Part shown: piece after piece, positions 1 through 7,935 of the stretch
Numbering within the stretch: the stretch's first letter is position 1
Layout of the letters: each line of letters opens with the position of its first letter
From: CAVZCC01 sp963773765
Lineage (GTDB): Bacteria; Actinomycetota; Acidimicrobiia; Acidimicrobiales; Microtrichaceae
DNA: 64,000 nucleotides
Reading direction: 5' to 3'
NCBI GenBank assembly: GCA_963773765.1
Contig: CAVZCC010000006.1
Coordinates: 186,001-250,000, forward strand
Made by a program: the position numbers and the translations under genes
Notes under the pieces: model-generated
Database searches by the model: none
What the model was told of the DNA's origin: nothing
Seen by the model: only the letters and a program-made list of their open reading frames with translations

Positions 1-635
1 ATGTGGTCCTGCTCCGATGGGCCGACGGCGAGAACCGGTTCAACCGCGACAGCGTCGCCCGCTGGCATGAGGTGCTGGACGACCTGGAGTCCCGGGACGG
101 GCCGATGGCGGTGGTGCTGACCGGCGAGGGCAAGTTCTTCTCCAATGGACTGGACCTGGACGCGTTCGCAGCCGATCCCGACGGGGCCGGACCCATCCTG
201 GAGGGCGTGCACCGCCTGTTCGGCCGGATGCTGCTGTTCCCGGCCTTCACCGTGGCGGCCCTCAACGGCCACGCCTTCGCGGGTGGGGCCATGCTGGCCT
301 GCGCGTTCGACCAACGGGTGATGCGCGGGGACCGGGGGTACTGGTGCCTGCCGGAGGTGGACCTGGGCCTGCCGGTCACCCCGGGGATGTTCGCCGTGAT
401 CACGTCCCGGCTGTCCACCGCGGCCGCGGCCGACGCCCTGGTCACCGGCCGTCGGTACGGCGCGGACGAGGCGCTGGCGCTGGGCATCGTGGAGCACACC
501 GCGGCCGAGGCGGACGTGGTGGGCCGGGCGGTGGAGCTGGCCTCGGACATGGCGGGCAAGAACCGTGCGGTGATCGCGGACCACAAGCGCCAGCTGTTCG
601 CCTCGGCGGCCGCGGCGTGCGGGGTGACGGCCTGA
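1..635 (+). CDS. Enoyl-CoA hydratase/isomerase (crotonase) family, 5' partial
   Basis: The C-terminal ~210 residues of a crotonase-fold protein; codons start at base 3 and the N-terminus lies outside the window. The segment GHAFAGGAML gives the second oxyanion-hole glycine region and LPEVDLGLP matches the family's loop with a conserved acidic residue. The usual first oxyanion region is represented by GEGKFFSNGLDLD. Members hydrate or isomerise acyl-CoA double bonds in beta-oxidation-like pathways. The protein would be about 225-230 residues if complete, shorter than the usual 260, so it lacks part of the C-terminal trimerisation helices. The substrate cannot be predicted. Confidence 0.85.
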   Translation, partial: VVLLRWADGENRFNRDSVARWHEVLDDLESRDGPMAVVLTGEGKFFSNGLDLDAFAADPDGAGPILEGVHRLFGRMLLFPAFTVAALNGHAFAGGAMLACAFDQRVMRGDRGYWCLPEVDLGLPVTPGMFAVITSRLSTAAAADALVTGRRYGADEALALGIVEHTAAEADVVGRAVELASDMAGKNRAVIADHKRQLFASAAAACGVTA

Positions 636-663
636 CGGGTCGAGCCGCGCCGGTCGTGATGCG

Positions 664-736
664 TGCCCACGGCAGGATTCGAACCTGCGACACACGGTTT
701 AGGAAACCGATGCTCTATCCCCTGAGCTACGTGGGC
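664..736 (-). tRNA. tRNA-Arg (anticodon CCT)
   Basis: Read on the minus strand, a 73-nt cloverleaf begins GCCCACG and ends CGTGGGC plus discriminator A, giving a 7-bp acceptor stem. The T arm contains GGTTCGAATCC and the D arm contains TAGCTCAGGGG. The anticodon loop TTCCTAA places CCT at positions 34-36, which reads the arginine codon AGG. CCA is not encoded. No integrase or attachment duplication is visible beside it. Confidence 0.95.
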
Positions 737-825
737 GGGACAACAGCGGAATGAACCGCGGGGTACTTGTCTACTCACCGCGGCCGTTGCGGATCGACCT
801 GACCCCCGGGGCGCCTGGTGTGGAG

Positions 826-841
826 CGACTCCGCGGAGTCG
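826..841. repeat. 16-bp palindrome CGACTCCGCGGAGTCG, copy 1
   Basis: A perfect 16-bp self-complementary sequence in the 291-bp intergenic stretch between the tRNA and the SRPBCC gene. An identical copy lies 82 bp further on and a third lies at 43011. Nothing else is recognisable in this intergenic stretch. Confidence 0.6.
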
Positions 842-907
842 TGGATGCCACGCCGAGCGCGAATCACGTGGTACCGGGCTTGTGGATCCCACGGTCCGTG
901 ACCAGCA

Positions 908-923
908 CGACTCCGCGGAGTCG
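908..923. repeat. 16-bp palindrome CGACTCCGCGGAGTCG, copy 2
   Basis: Second perfect copy of the palindrome, 82 bp after the first and about 105 bp before the start of the SRPBCC gene. The flanking bases differ from copy 1, so the conserved unit is the palindrome itself. Confidence 0.6.
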
Positions 924-1027
924 CCCGGGTGGAAGGCCAGCTCGGCGCCGGGTCGGCTCGGAGCGCCCGGCCCGGTGCCCTGCTGATCCACGGCATCCCG
1001 GCGGGCATGGCCGGTAGCGTCCCGGCC

Positions 1028-1498
1028 ATGCCCGACAGCCCCGCCAGCCCACCCACCGCGTCCGTCACCATCCGGGCATCGGCCGAGGACCTGTACGACC
1101 TGGTCACCGACGTGGCCAACATGGGCCGGCTCAGTCCCGAGTGCACGGGCGGCAAGTGGCTGGACGGGGCGACCGGCCCCGCCGTGGGTGCCCGGTTCAA
1201 GGGCACCAACAAGCGCGGCCTGATCCGCTGGTCCACCGTCAACCGGGTGGTGGCGGCGGACCGGGGCAGGGAGTTCGCGTTCGAGACCGACGGCAGCGGC
1301 GCCCGGTGGACCTACCGGTTCCAGGCCCAGGGCGACGACACCGTGGTCACCGAGTCACGGGAGATGTTCAAGAAGCGCCCGGCCTCCGCCACGTTCTTCG
1401 CCACCCTCCTCCTGGGGGGCACCGGTGCCCACGACGACGAGATGAACCAGGGCCTGCGGGCCACCCTCGAGCGTCTCAAGGCCGTGGCCGAGGGGTGA
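1028..1498 (+). CDS. SRPBCC-family protein (polyketide cyclase/dehydrase-like)
   Basis: A 156-residue protein with the START-like helix-grip pattern. It has an N-terminal beta strand (ASVTIRASAEDLYDLV), a central block typical of polyketide_cyc2 proteins (GARFKGTNKRGLIRW, then a WTYRF strand), and a long C-terminal helix (GLRATLERLKAVAEG). Such proteins bind small hydrophobic ligands in a cavity; no catalytic residue can be named. I chose the ATG at 1028; an in-frame ATG at 1007 and a GTG at 929 are alternatives, and no clear ribosome binding site decides. The stop overlaps the GTG of the next gene (GTGA), which suggests translational coupling. Confidence 0.75.
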   Translation: MPDSPASPPTASVTIRASAEDLYDLVTDVANMGRLSPECTGGKWLDGATGPAVGARFKGTNKRGLIRWSTVNRVVAADRGREFAFETDGSGARWTYRFQAQGDDTVVTESREMFKKRPASATFFATLLLGGTGAHDDEMNQGLRATLERLKAVAEG

Positions 1499-2232
1499 GC
1501 CGTGGCCCAGGGGTGAGCGGTCCCGCGGCGTGGAGTGGCTCGGTGCGGTGGATCGGGCCACCCATCGGGCGGTCCCGCACCGCGGGCGAGCGTCGGGTGT
1601 GGCGGTGGGATCCCGCCGACGGTGAGGCCCCGCAGATCGAGGACCCGCCGGGCGCACGCCAGCCCGGACTGGCCCTGTTCGCACCGGACGGCACGCCCTG
1701 GATGGCGCTGGGCCGTCACCCGGTGCGCCACCCCCGCACCCGCCGCGACCCGGCCTGGCACCACCAGCACGTCCTGGAACCGGCCGGCCGGGTGCCCTCG
1801 GCCGCCGTGACCTGGACCGGCGTGGCGGTGTTCCGGGACCGCTTCGGGAACGGCGTGCTGGTGGACCCGTCCGGTGGCGTGCTGGCCCGGGTCGACCGGC
1901 CGGGCCGGGTGCGGACCACGGTCCAGGAGGGTGACGCGGTGGACGTCGATGGTCACCGCTACGGGCTGGAGCCGGTCCTGTTGGACCTGCCGGAAGGGAA
2001 GCGCCGCCGGTTCTGGTCGCCGTCGCACCTGGTCGGCATCCGTCTGGTCGACCCCGACGGTGGCGGCATCCGGGCCGAGCTGGTGGCGGACCGGGACCGG
2101 GGGTTCGAGGGCGACGTCACCTCACCGGTCCGGGCCGAGTGGTCCGCCGTCCCCGGTCGGTGGGAGGCGGCCGTGGTGCTGTGCTGCCTGGCCTCGGCCA
2201 TCGACGGCGACCTCAACGTCAGCAACGACTGA
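1495..2232 (+). CDS. Hypothetical protein, ~245 aa
   Basis: The start is a GTG overlapping the stop of the upstream SRPBCC gene by four bases; an alternative GTG lies at 1513. I do not recognise the family. The protein is soluble, rich in short beta strands with several GVLVDPSGGV-type turns, and ends in a segment WEAAVVLCCLASAID. That last part resembles the C-terminal end of tubby/LURP-like phospholipid-binding folds, but the similarity is by eye and weak. Codon use matches its neighbours and coupling to the SRPBCC gene suggests a shared role. It converges on the lipoprotein gene ending at 2250. Confidence 0.6.
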   Translation: MSRGPGVSGPAAWSGSVRWIGPPIGRSRTAGERRVWRWDPADGEAPQIEDPPGARQPGLALFAPDGTPWMALGRHPVRHPRTRRDPAWHHQHVLEPAGRVPSAAVTWTGVAVFRDRFGNGVLVDPSGGVLARVDRPGRVRTTVQEGDAVDVDGHRYGLEPVLLDLPEGKRRRFWSPSHLVGIRLVDPDGGGIRAELVADRDRGFEGDVTSPVRAEWSAVPGRWEAAVVLCCLASAIDGDLNVSND

Positions 2233-2249
2233 CCCCGGGCGCAGCGGGG

Positions 2250-3926
2250 TCAGGACCCCGAGGCGTCCCAGATCCCGGCCACGGAGTGCCCGGTGGCGAC
2301 GGCGTCGGTGGGACGGCTCCCGTCGGGCAGGTCCGGTCCCATGACGCCGCCGATGCCCTCGGCGCTGGCGATGTTCCACTCCGTCCAGTCCAGCCAGAGG
2401 TTGTAGGCCTCCGTGGCGAACTCGCGGTTGATGCCCTCATAGATGGCCGTGGCCGCGGCGGGATCCGTCTCCACCCGGCCGGCGTCCAGCGCGGCGTTGA
2501 TCTCGGGGTCGTTGAACTTGCCGAAGTTCACCGGCGACCCGCCGTACCACCACACGTAGTTCCCGTCCGGCACGCCGCCCGGGAAGTTCCGGTAGGGGAT
2601 CATGTCCCAGTCTTTGCCGAGGGCGGTGTTGATCAGGGTGGCCTGTTCCACCGGGGACAGGTTCACGGTGATGCCGGCCTTGGCGAACTGCTCCTGGAGG
2701 AACTGCGCGCCGCGGCTGGACTCGCTGTCCGCACTGTGGACGTAGGAGAACTCGAACGGGCGCCCGGACTCGGCCTCGTACTGCGCCACCAGGTCCTTGG
2801 CCTCGGCCAGGTCGTACTCGGGGAAGCCGGCGTCCTCCAGGTACCCCTTGGAGCCCGGCGGGAAGGGTCCGGATGCCATGGGGAACAGCCCCAGCGTGCG
2901 CACCCGCTGGTAGAGGTCCCGGTCCAGGGCGTGGGCCACGGCCTTCCGGGCCACCGGCGAGTCGAACGGCGGCCGCGACGCGTTGAGCATCAGGAACCCG
3001 ACCTCGGTGTTGGCCAGGGTCTGGACCAGGCCGATGGTGCCGTCGTCCGCCTCTGCCTCCAGGGTCTCCACCGCCGGGGCGGAGGAGGTGTGCAGCATGT
3101 CCAGCTCGCCGGCGAGGAACGCGTTGAGCCGGGCGTCGGAGTCCGGGATGGGGCGGAACTCGATCCGGTCCAGGTAGGGCAGTTGGCGCCCGTCGCCGTC
3201 GGTGGCCCAGTAGTCGGGGTTCCGGGTGGCCGAGAGGTGGTCGTTGACCGCCCACTCCTCCAGCTCGAAGGGCCCGGTGCCGATCAGCGCCGTGTCGCAG
3301 GTGTCGGGGTCGTCCAACTGGGCCTGGGCCATGATGCCCAGCCGTCCGCCGCCGTAGAGGTAGGCCGGCAACGCCGGCCAGGGCTGGGCGGTGGTGATGC
3401 TCACCGTGCGGTCGTCCACCACCTCCACGGACTGGATGGGCTTCAGCACGAACGGGAACAGGAGCGGTGTGCGGGCCGGGTACCGGCCCAGGAAGGCGTC
3501 CAGGTTGTTCTTGACCACCTGGGCGGTCAGCGGTGTCCCGTCGTGGAACGTCACACCGTCGCGGACGGTGATGGTCCACTGGGTGAAGTCGTCGTTGTGC
3601 TCGAGTGACTCCGCCAGGTACGGCACGAACTCGCCGTCGGCGTTGGGCGTGGTGAGCGTGTCGTAGATGGCCCGGGTGACCATGATCCCGGAGATGGCCA
3701 GGGTGGACTCGGGCAGGCACCACCCGCCCAGGGTCTCGGCCTCCAGGCCGTAGACCACCTCGCCGCCGCTCACCGGGGTGCCGTCATCGGCCGCCGTCCC
3801 GGAGCCGCCGTCGGACCCGCCGCCCCCGCAGGACCCGGCCACGAGGGCGACGACGGCCAGGCCGACGACGAGCAGGGCCGGACGGGCCGGTCGTGGCCGC
3901 GGGGTGGGATGGGGACGTTCAGGCAT
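2250..3926 (-). CDS. ABC transporter substrate-binding lipoprotein, family 5 (peptide/nickel type)
   Basis: A 558-residue SBP_bac_5 protein. The N-terminus is a lipoprotein signal: a basic/proline stretch, a hydrophobic core LLVVGLAVVALV, and a lipobox AGSC with the lipidated cysteine at about 33, followed by a glycine/serine linker. The mature domain has the family's landmarks, including a YDTLTTPNADGEFVPYLAESLE block, W(T)ITVRDGVTFHDGTPLTA near residue 160, and the usual size of about 520. It would sit on the outside of the membrane and deliver oligopeptides or similar ligands. No permease or ATPase genes lie beside it, so it is an orphan here. The start ATG precedes the signal peptide correctly. 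Confidence 0.9.
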   Translation of the reverse strand: MPERPHPTPRPRPARPALLVVGLAVVALVAGSCGGGGSDGGSGTAADDGTPVSGGEVVYGLEAETLGGWCLPESTLAISGIMVTRAIYDTLTTPNADGEFVPYLAESLEHNDDFTQWTITVRDGVTFHDGTPLTAQVVKNNLDAFLGRYPARTPLLFPFVLKPIQSVEVVDDRTVSITTAQPWPALPAYLYGGGRLGIMAQAQLDDPDTCDTALIGTGPFELEEWAVNDHLSATRNPDYWATDGDGRQLPYLDRIEFRPIPDSDARLNAFLAGELDMLHTSSAPAVETLEAEADDGTIGLVQTLANTEVGFLMLNASRPPFDSPVARKAVAHALDRDLYQRVRTLGLFPMASGPFPPGSKGYLEDAGFPEYDLAEAKDLVAQYEAESGRPFEFSYVHSADSESSRGAQFLQEQFAKAGITVNLSPVEQATLINTALGKDWDMIPYRNFPGGVPDGNYVWWYGGSPVNFGKFNDPEINAALDAGRVETDPAAATAIYEGINREFATEAYNLWLDWTEWNIASAEGIGGVMGPDLPDGSRPTDAVATGHSVAGIWDASGS

Positions 3927-3992
3927 CCGGGCACGGTAACCGAGGCCACGGGGCGCGTCCGCAGCGCCCGGGGTGCCCGGCCGTGGAGGCGC

Positions 3993-4490
3993 TCAGCCCC
4001 GGTCCGACCCGAACGGCCAGCCCGGCACGAAGCGTGGCGTCCGGCGCCGGTAGGCGGCGTAGCCGGGATAGCGGGCGTCCAGCTGGGCCTCCTCCCAGCG
4101 GGCCTTGAGCATGAACCAGCCGATCAGCGCCAGGGCGGCCACGACGGTCAACGGGTTGCCGCTCAACGCGGCGGCACCCACCGCCAGGGCCATGATCCCG
4201 CTGTAGATCGGGTGGCGGACCAGGCCGAAGAGCCCGCCGGTGTGCAGCTCGCCGTGGGGGACCGGCGAGGGGAGGGGCGTGAGGGACCGGCCCAGGTTGA
4301 CCAGGCCCACCACCAGCACCGCCACCCCGAGCCACTCCAGGCCGGTGGCCACGGCGCCGAGCCAGGCCGGCACGGCCCACGCGTCCCCGGCGGGGAGCAG
4401 CAGGATGGCGGCGATCAGGGCGAGCTGCACCACCACGAAGGTCCAGGCCACCACGGTGTCGCGGCGGGTGTCGGCGGTCAGCAGGCCCAT
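3993..4490 (-). CDS. Isoprenylcysteine methyltransferase (ICMT/PEMT)-like membrane protein
   Basis: 165 residues with about four hydrophobic helices. The C-terminal half carries the family signature: GLFGLVRHPIYSG (Arg92, His93, Pro94) and a cytosolic tail ARWEEAQLDARYPGY followed by YRRRTPRFVP. These parts form the S-adenosylmethionine site in ICMT/NnrU/PEMT relatives. Bacterial members methylate unknown, probably lipid-like, substrates in the membrane. The gene is in line with the GNAT gene upstream (20-bp gap) and the lipoprotein gene downstream. The methyltransferase fold is well supported; the substrate is unknown. Confidence 0.8.
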   Translation of the reverse strand: MGLLTADTRRDTVVAWTFVVVQLALIAAILLLPAGDAWAVPAWLGAVATGLEWLGVAVLVVGLVNLGRSLTPLPSPVPHGELHTGGLFGLVRHPIYSGIMALAVGAAALSGNPLTVVAALALIGWFMLKARWEEAQLDARYPGYAAYRRRTPRFVPGWPFGSDRG

Positions 4491-4510
4491 ACGGGCAGGG
4501 TAGGCGTCGC

Positions 4511-4798
4511 TCAGGCCAGCAGGTCCCGGTAGGCCGGGTTCCGGTCGATGAACTCCGCCACGTACCAGCAGGTCGGCACCACCCGACAGTTGCGGGACCG
4601 GACGTCGTCCAGCGCGGCGCCCACCAGTTCCGCCCCCAGGCCCTGGCCCCGGCGGTCCGGGTCGATCACGGTGTGGGGGAACACCAGCACGTCGTCGGAC
4701 CCCGGGGCGGGCCGGTAGTCCGCGAACCCGGCGACGGTGCCGTCGACGACCAACTCGTAGCGGCCCTCCTCCGGACGGTGCACCACGCGGTCGGTCAC
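4511..4798 (-). CDS. GNAT family N-acetyltransferase (YjdJ-type, small)
   Basis: 95 residues, the size of the minimal YjdJ/Gtn-type GNAT proteins. The acetyl-CoA pyrophosphate loop is visible as RRGQGLGAEL after a beta strand VFPHTVIDPD, followed by a helix (VGAALDDVRSRN) and a strand with VVPTCWYV. The C-terminus FIDRNPAYRDLL matches the usual F(x)NPEY-D(L)L ending of this subfamily. Acetylation of an unknown small molecule or protein is expected. The gene overlaps nothing and starts just after the end of the desaturase gene on the same strand. Confidence 0.85.
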   Translation of the reverse strand: MTDRVVHRPEEGRYELVVDGTVAGFADYRPAPGSDDVLVFPHTVIDPDRRGQGLGAELVGAALDDVRSRNCRVVPTCWYVAEFIDRNPAYRDLLA

Positions 4799-4826
4799 GG
4801 GCCCAACCTACCCACGCCGGCGCGGC

Positions 4827-5970
4827 CTATCCGGGCAGCGCGAACCTGACGATCCGCTTCACCACCGAGCCGAACTGGCGGGGCAGCGAGCCGGTGACGT
4901 ACGGGATGCCGTAGCGCCCGCAGAGCTCCTCCACCTTGGGCGCCACCTCGGCGTAGCGGTTGCTGGGCAGGTCCGGGAACACGTGGTGCTCGATCTGGTA
5001 GCTGAGGTTGCCGGACATCAGGTCCAGCAGCGGCCCGCCGGAGATGTTGGCCGACCCCAGGACCTGGCGGACGTACCAGGCGGCCCGCGTCTCGTCCTGC
5101 GACCTGCTCCGGGGTGAACTGCTGGACCCCGGACGGGAAGTGGCCGCAGAAGATGATGGTGAAGGACCAGATGTTCCGGGCCAGGTTGGCCACCAGGTTC
5201 CCGGTGAGGACGGGCAGGAAGAACGGCCCGGCCAGGGCGGGGAACGCCACGTAGTCCTTCAGGACCTGGCGTCCGCCCTTGCGCCCCACCTCGCGCAACC
5301 GTTCCCGGGCCCGGGCGGTGTCACCCCGCCCGGTGAGGACCCGCTCCACCTCCACGTCGTGCAGGGCCACGCCCCACTGGAACAACGCGGCCAGCACCGC
5401 GGCGTAGACGGGCTGGGCCACGGTGGCCGGGGTCCACGGCTGGTCCTCGCTCATGCGCAGGATGCCGTAGCCGACGTCGCGGTCCATGCCGACGACGTTG
5501 GTCCACACGTGGTGCACCTCGTTGTGGGAGTGCTTCCACTGGCTGGACGGGCACGCGTTGTCCCACTCCCAGGTGGTGGAGTGGATCTCGGGGTCGCGCA
5601 TCCAGTCCCACTGGCCGTGCATCACGTTGTGGCCGATCTCCATGTTCTCGAGGATCTTGGCCGTGGCCAGCAGCGTGGTCCCGGCCACCCACGCCGGGGG
5701 CAGGATGCCGGCGAACAGGGCCAGGCGGCCCGCTGCCTCCAACCGCCGCTGCAGCGAGATGACCCGGTGGATGTAGTCGGCGTCCTGCTGGCCGCGGGCG
5801 GCCAGGATCTCCTGGCGGAGGCGGTCCATCTCCGCGCCGAAGGCCTCGGTGTCCTCCGGGCTGAGGTGGCCGGGACGGTCCACGGCGCCGAGGTGGCGGG
5901 TCGGGGCGTCGCTCGGGGCGCCGTTGGTGGGGCCCGGGGTGGGGTCTGGGTCCTGCATCACTGCGACCAT
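4827..5970 (-). CDS. Fatty-acid (acyl-CoA) desaturase, DesA3-like, with one frameshift near 5100
   Basis: Membrane diiron desaturase of about 380 residues. The three histidine boxes are present: HNVMH (114-118), HSHNEVHH (147-154) and QIEHH near the C-terminus. Such enzymes introduce a double bond into long acyl chains using electrons from a ferredoxin-type partner, here the gene directly upstream. The start ATG at 5970 has a GGAGG-type ribosome binding site. Reading is continuous to about residue 290 (GVQQFTPEQV), then one extra base in the run complementary to 5091-5103 shifts the frame; removing it restores QDETRAAWYV and the rest to the stop at 4827. I take this as a sequence error, but a real null allele is possible. 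Confidence 0.85.
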
Positions 5971-5983
5971 GAGGTCCTCCGGT

Positions 5984-7027
5984 TCAGCATTCGAGTTCGA
6001 CGTCGCCACAGGCGGACGACACGCAGATCTGGACGTAGGCGCCGGGCTCGGACTCGGTCCGTCCGTCACGCAGGTCCCGGACGGTGCCCGCCCGCAGCGG
6101 CACCACGCAGCGACGGCACACGCCCATGCGGCAGCCGCTGACCGGGGTGAGGTCGGCCGCCTCCGCCAGGTCCAGCAGCGTGCCGGTCCCGTCGGAGCCC
6201 ACCGTGGTGCCGGACCGGGTGAACGTGACCCGGCCGCCTCACGCCGTCGGTGACGGGGCGGGGTGGGGCGAAGCGCTCCACGTGCAGCCGCCCGGTGACG
6301 TCGGGCCCGGCCCACAGCGTCGTCCGCGGCGTCCAGCAACGGGGTGGGGCCGCACACCCAGGCCTCGCGTCGGCGCCAGTCCGCACAGACCCGGTCCAGG
6401 CGCCCGGCGGTGAGGGCGGCCTCGGGCGGGGGAGCGCCGGCGCCGGTGAGGGCGACGTCCACCTGCAGGGTGGGGCAGCGGCGGGCCAGGTCCTCCAGCT
6501 CCGTGGCGAAGATGACGTCGCCGGGGCCGGGGGCGTGGTGCAGCAGCACCACGTCGCCCATGGACCGGGACCCGGCCAGGGTGCGCAGCATGCCCATGAC
6601 CGGGGTGATGCCACTGCCGCCGGTGATGAACAGCAGCGGGGCGGTCCCGCACGGCGGGCAGGACGAAGTCCCCGTCGGGAGCGTCGAGGTGGACCACGTC
6701 GCCCACCCGGGCCGCGTCGGCCACGTGGTTGGACACGACGCCGCCGGGGACGGCCTGGACGGTGACGGAGACGCAGCCGTCGGGCCGACCGGGGACGGAG
6801 GTCAGCGAGTAGCAGCGGGTGTGGCGGACGCCGTCGATGTCCACGCCGAGGGCCACCCACTGCCCCGGCCGGTGCGCCGGGAAGCCGGGGCCGGGCCGCA
6901 GCACCAGCGTGGTGGCCCGGTCCGTCTCGGGGACCACGGCCTCCACCCGGGCCCGGAAGCCCGTGGTGGCGGACAGCGGGTCCACCAGCCGGGTGTAGGC
7001 GTCCACCGGAGCGGGCCAGGCCAGCAC
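5984..7027 (-). CDS. Ferredoxin--NAD(P)H reductase with C-terminal [2Fe-2S] domain, three frameshifts
   Basis: Electron-transfer partner of the desaturase, built like Rv3230c of M. tuberculosis. In order: an N-terminal extension, the FAD domain (HRPGQWVALG, TRCYSLTS), an NAD domain (LLFITGGSGITPVMGML, WVCGPTPLLDAA), and a plant-type [2Fe-2S] domain with C-x4-C-x2-C-x27-C ending CGDVELEC. The domains lie in different frames: shifts occur near 6653 (before CGTAPLLF), 6321 (before LWAGPDVTG) and 6240 (before the 2Fe-2S part). Each is one base. The GTG at 7027 is the first start in frame, but homologous-looking sequence extends upstream, so the true start may be earlier. The gap to the desaturase is 13 bp, so they form an operon. 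Confidence 0.8.
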
Positions 7028-7106
7028 GGCCGGGAGTCGCCCGAATGGACCGAGTCGCCCGAGGCGTCCGAGGCGGGGGAGGAGTCGTGTCGGCCACGGG
7101 GATGAC

Positions 7107-7121
7107 CTTACCGACGGTAAG
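7107..7121. promoter_or_regulatory. Perfect inverted repeat CTTACCG-A-CGGTAAG, likely TetR operator
   Basis: A 15-bp palindrome with a single central base, placed between the divergent reductase/desaturase operon and the TetR gene. It is AT-richer than its surroundings. The position fits an operator that lets the regulator control both its own gene and the desaturase operon, as DesT and related TetR proteins do. Confidence 0.65.
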
Positions 7122-7132
7122 AAACTGGGTCA

Positions 7133-7166
7133 ACAGGTGTTCACTGAAATCGCGGGCGACACCTGT
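7133..7166. promoter_or_regulatory. Inverted repeat ACAGGTGT-N18-ACACCTGT upstream of the TetR gene
   Basis: Perfect 8-bp arms separated by 18 bases, directly upstream of the TetR start at 7188 and 11 bp from the first palindrome. It may be a second regulator site or a hairpin in the 5' leader of the tetR transcript; the sequence alone does not decide. Confidence 0.4.
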
Positions 7167-7187
7167 CACCCCGCTACCGTGGGCGCC

Positions 7188-7880
7188 ATGGCGGCACGCA
7201 CCCACCCCCGGTCCACGACCCCCGCGGACACCTCCCGGGACGGGGCCGGCGCACCGGCGGTGTCGCGGGACCGGCGCAAGGCCCGCACCCGCCGTGCCCT
7301 GCTGGACGCGTCGCTGGAGCTCCTCAGCGGCGAGCGCAGCTTCACCAGCCTGAGCCTCCGGGAGGTGACCAAGGCCGCGGGCGTGTCGCCGGCCGCCTTC
7401 TACCGCCACTTCGACAACATGGAGGTGCTGGGCCTGGCCCTGGTGGACGAGTCCTTCGCCACGCTGCGCCGCACCATGCGGGACATCCGCGCCGAGCCCG
7501 AGCCCACCACCCACCTGATCCGTCGTTCGGTCGACACCTTCCTGGGCTACGCCCGGGAGCACGAGCTGCACTTCCGGTTCATCGCCAAGGAGCGCTACGG
7601 CGGCTCCACCACCCTCCGGACCGCCATCCGCCAGGAGGTACGGCTGTTCACCAGCGAGCTGGCCACGGACCTGGCCCGCAACCGCCACCTGGCCCTGGTC
7701 AGCACCGCCGACCTCCAGCTGATCGCGGCGTTGATCGTGCAGACGGTGATCTCCGCCACCGAGCTGATCCTGGACACCAGTCCCGATGCCGGGGAGGAGC
7801 TGGCCCGGATCACCGACGAGGCGGCCCGCCAGCTCCAGATCGTGCTGGTCGGCGTGGGGGCCTGGCGCAGCGACGCCTGA
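7188..7880 (+). CDS. TetR-family regulator of the desaturase operon
   Basis: 230 residues. After a basic, disordered N-terminus the TetR DNA-binding domain runs from about 28 to 80: RKARTRRALLDASLELL, then the helix-turn-helix LREVTKAAGVSPAAFYRHFDN. The C-terminal ligand domain is all-helical, with FGYAREHELHFRFIAKERYGG-like sequence seen in fatty-acid-responsive TetR proteins of the FabR/DesT kind. It is divergent from the reductase/desaturase genes with a palindrome between. I infer acyl-CoA-responsive repression of the desaturase. The ATG at 7188 was chosen over an upstream GTG at 7137 because the latter overlaps the inverted repeat. Confidence 0.85.
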   Translation: MAARTHPRSTTPADTSRDGAGAPAVSRDRRKARTRRALLDASLELLSGERSFTSLSLREVTKAAGVSPAAFYRHFDNMEVLGLALVDESFATLRRTMRDIRAEPEPTTHLIRRSVDTFLGYAREHELHFRFIAKERYGGSTTLRTAIRQEVRLFTSELATDLARNRHLALVSTADLQLIAALIVQTVISATELILDTSPDAGEELARITDEAARQLQIVLVGVGAWRSDA

Positions 7881-7895
7881 GCCGGCCGGAGGGTC

Positions 7896-7935
7896 GGTCA
7901 GGGGCGTCGGTCAGGGGCGTCGGTCAGGGGGCGTC
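7896..7935. repeat. 13-bp tandem repeat, three units (GGTCAGGGGCGTC)
   Basis: Three head-to-tail units at 7896, 7909 and 7922; the last has one extra G. The repeat lies between the convergent TetR and antiporter genes, and the antiporter stop codon falls in the third unit. Each unit supplies a TGA on the minus strand. Confidence 0.7.

Noticed and set aside
664..736. tRNA-Arg as an integration site of a mobile element
   Set aside because: No integrase, no duplicated tRNA end and no change in composition are seen near it.
751..1017. A short plus-strand reading frame in the tRNA-SRPBCC gap
   Set aside because: No ribosome binding site, Arg/Pro-rich composition, and it crosses both palindrome copies.
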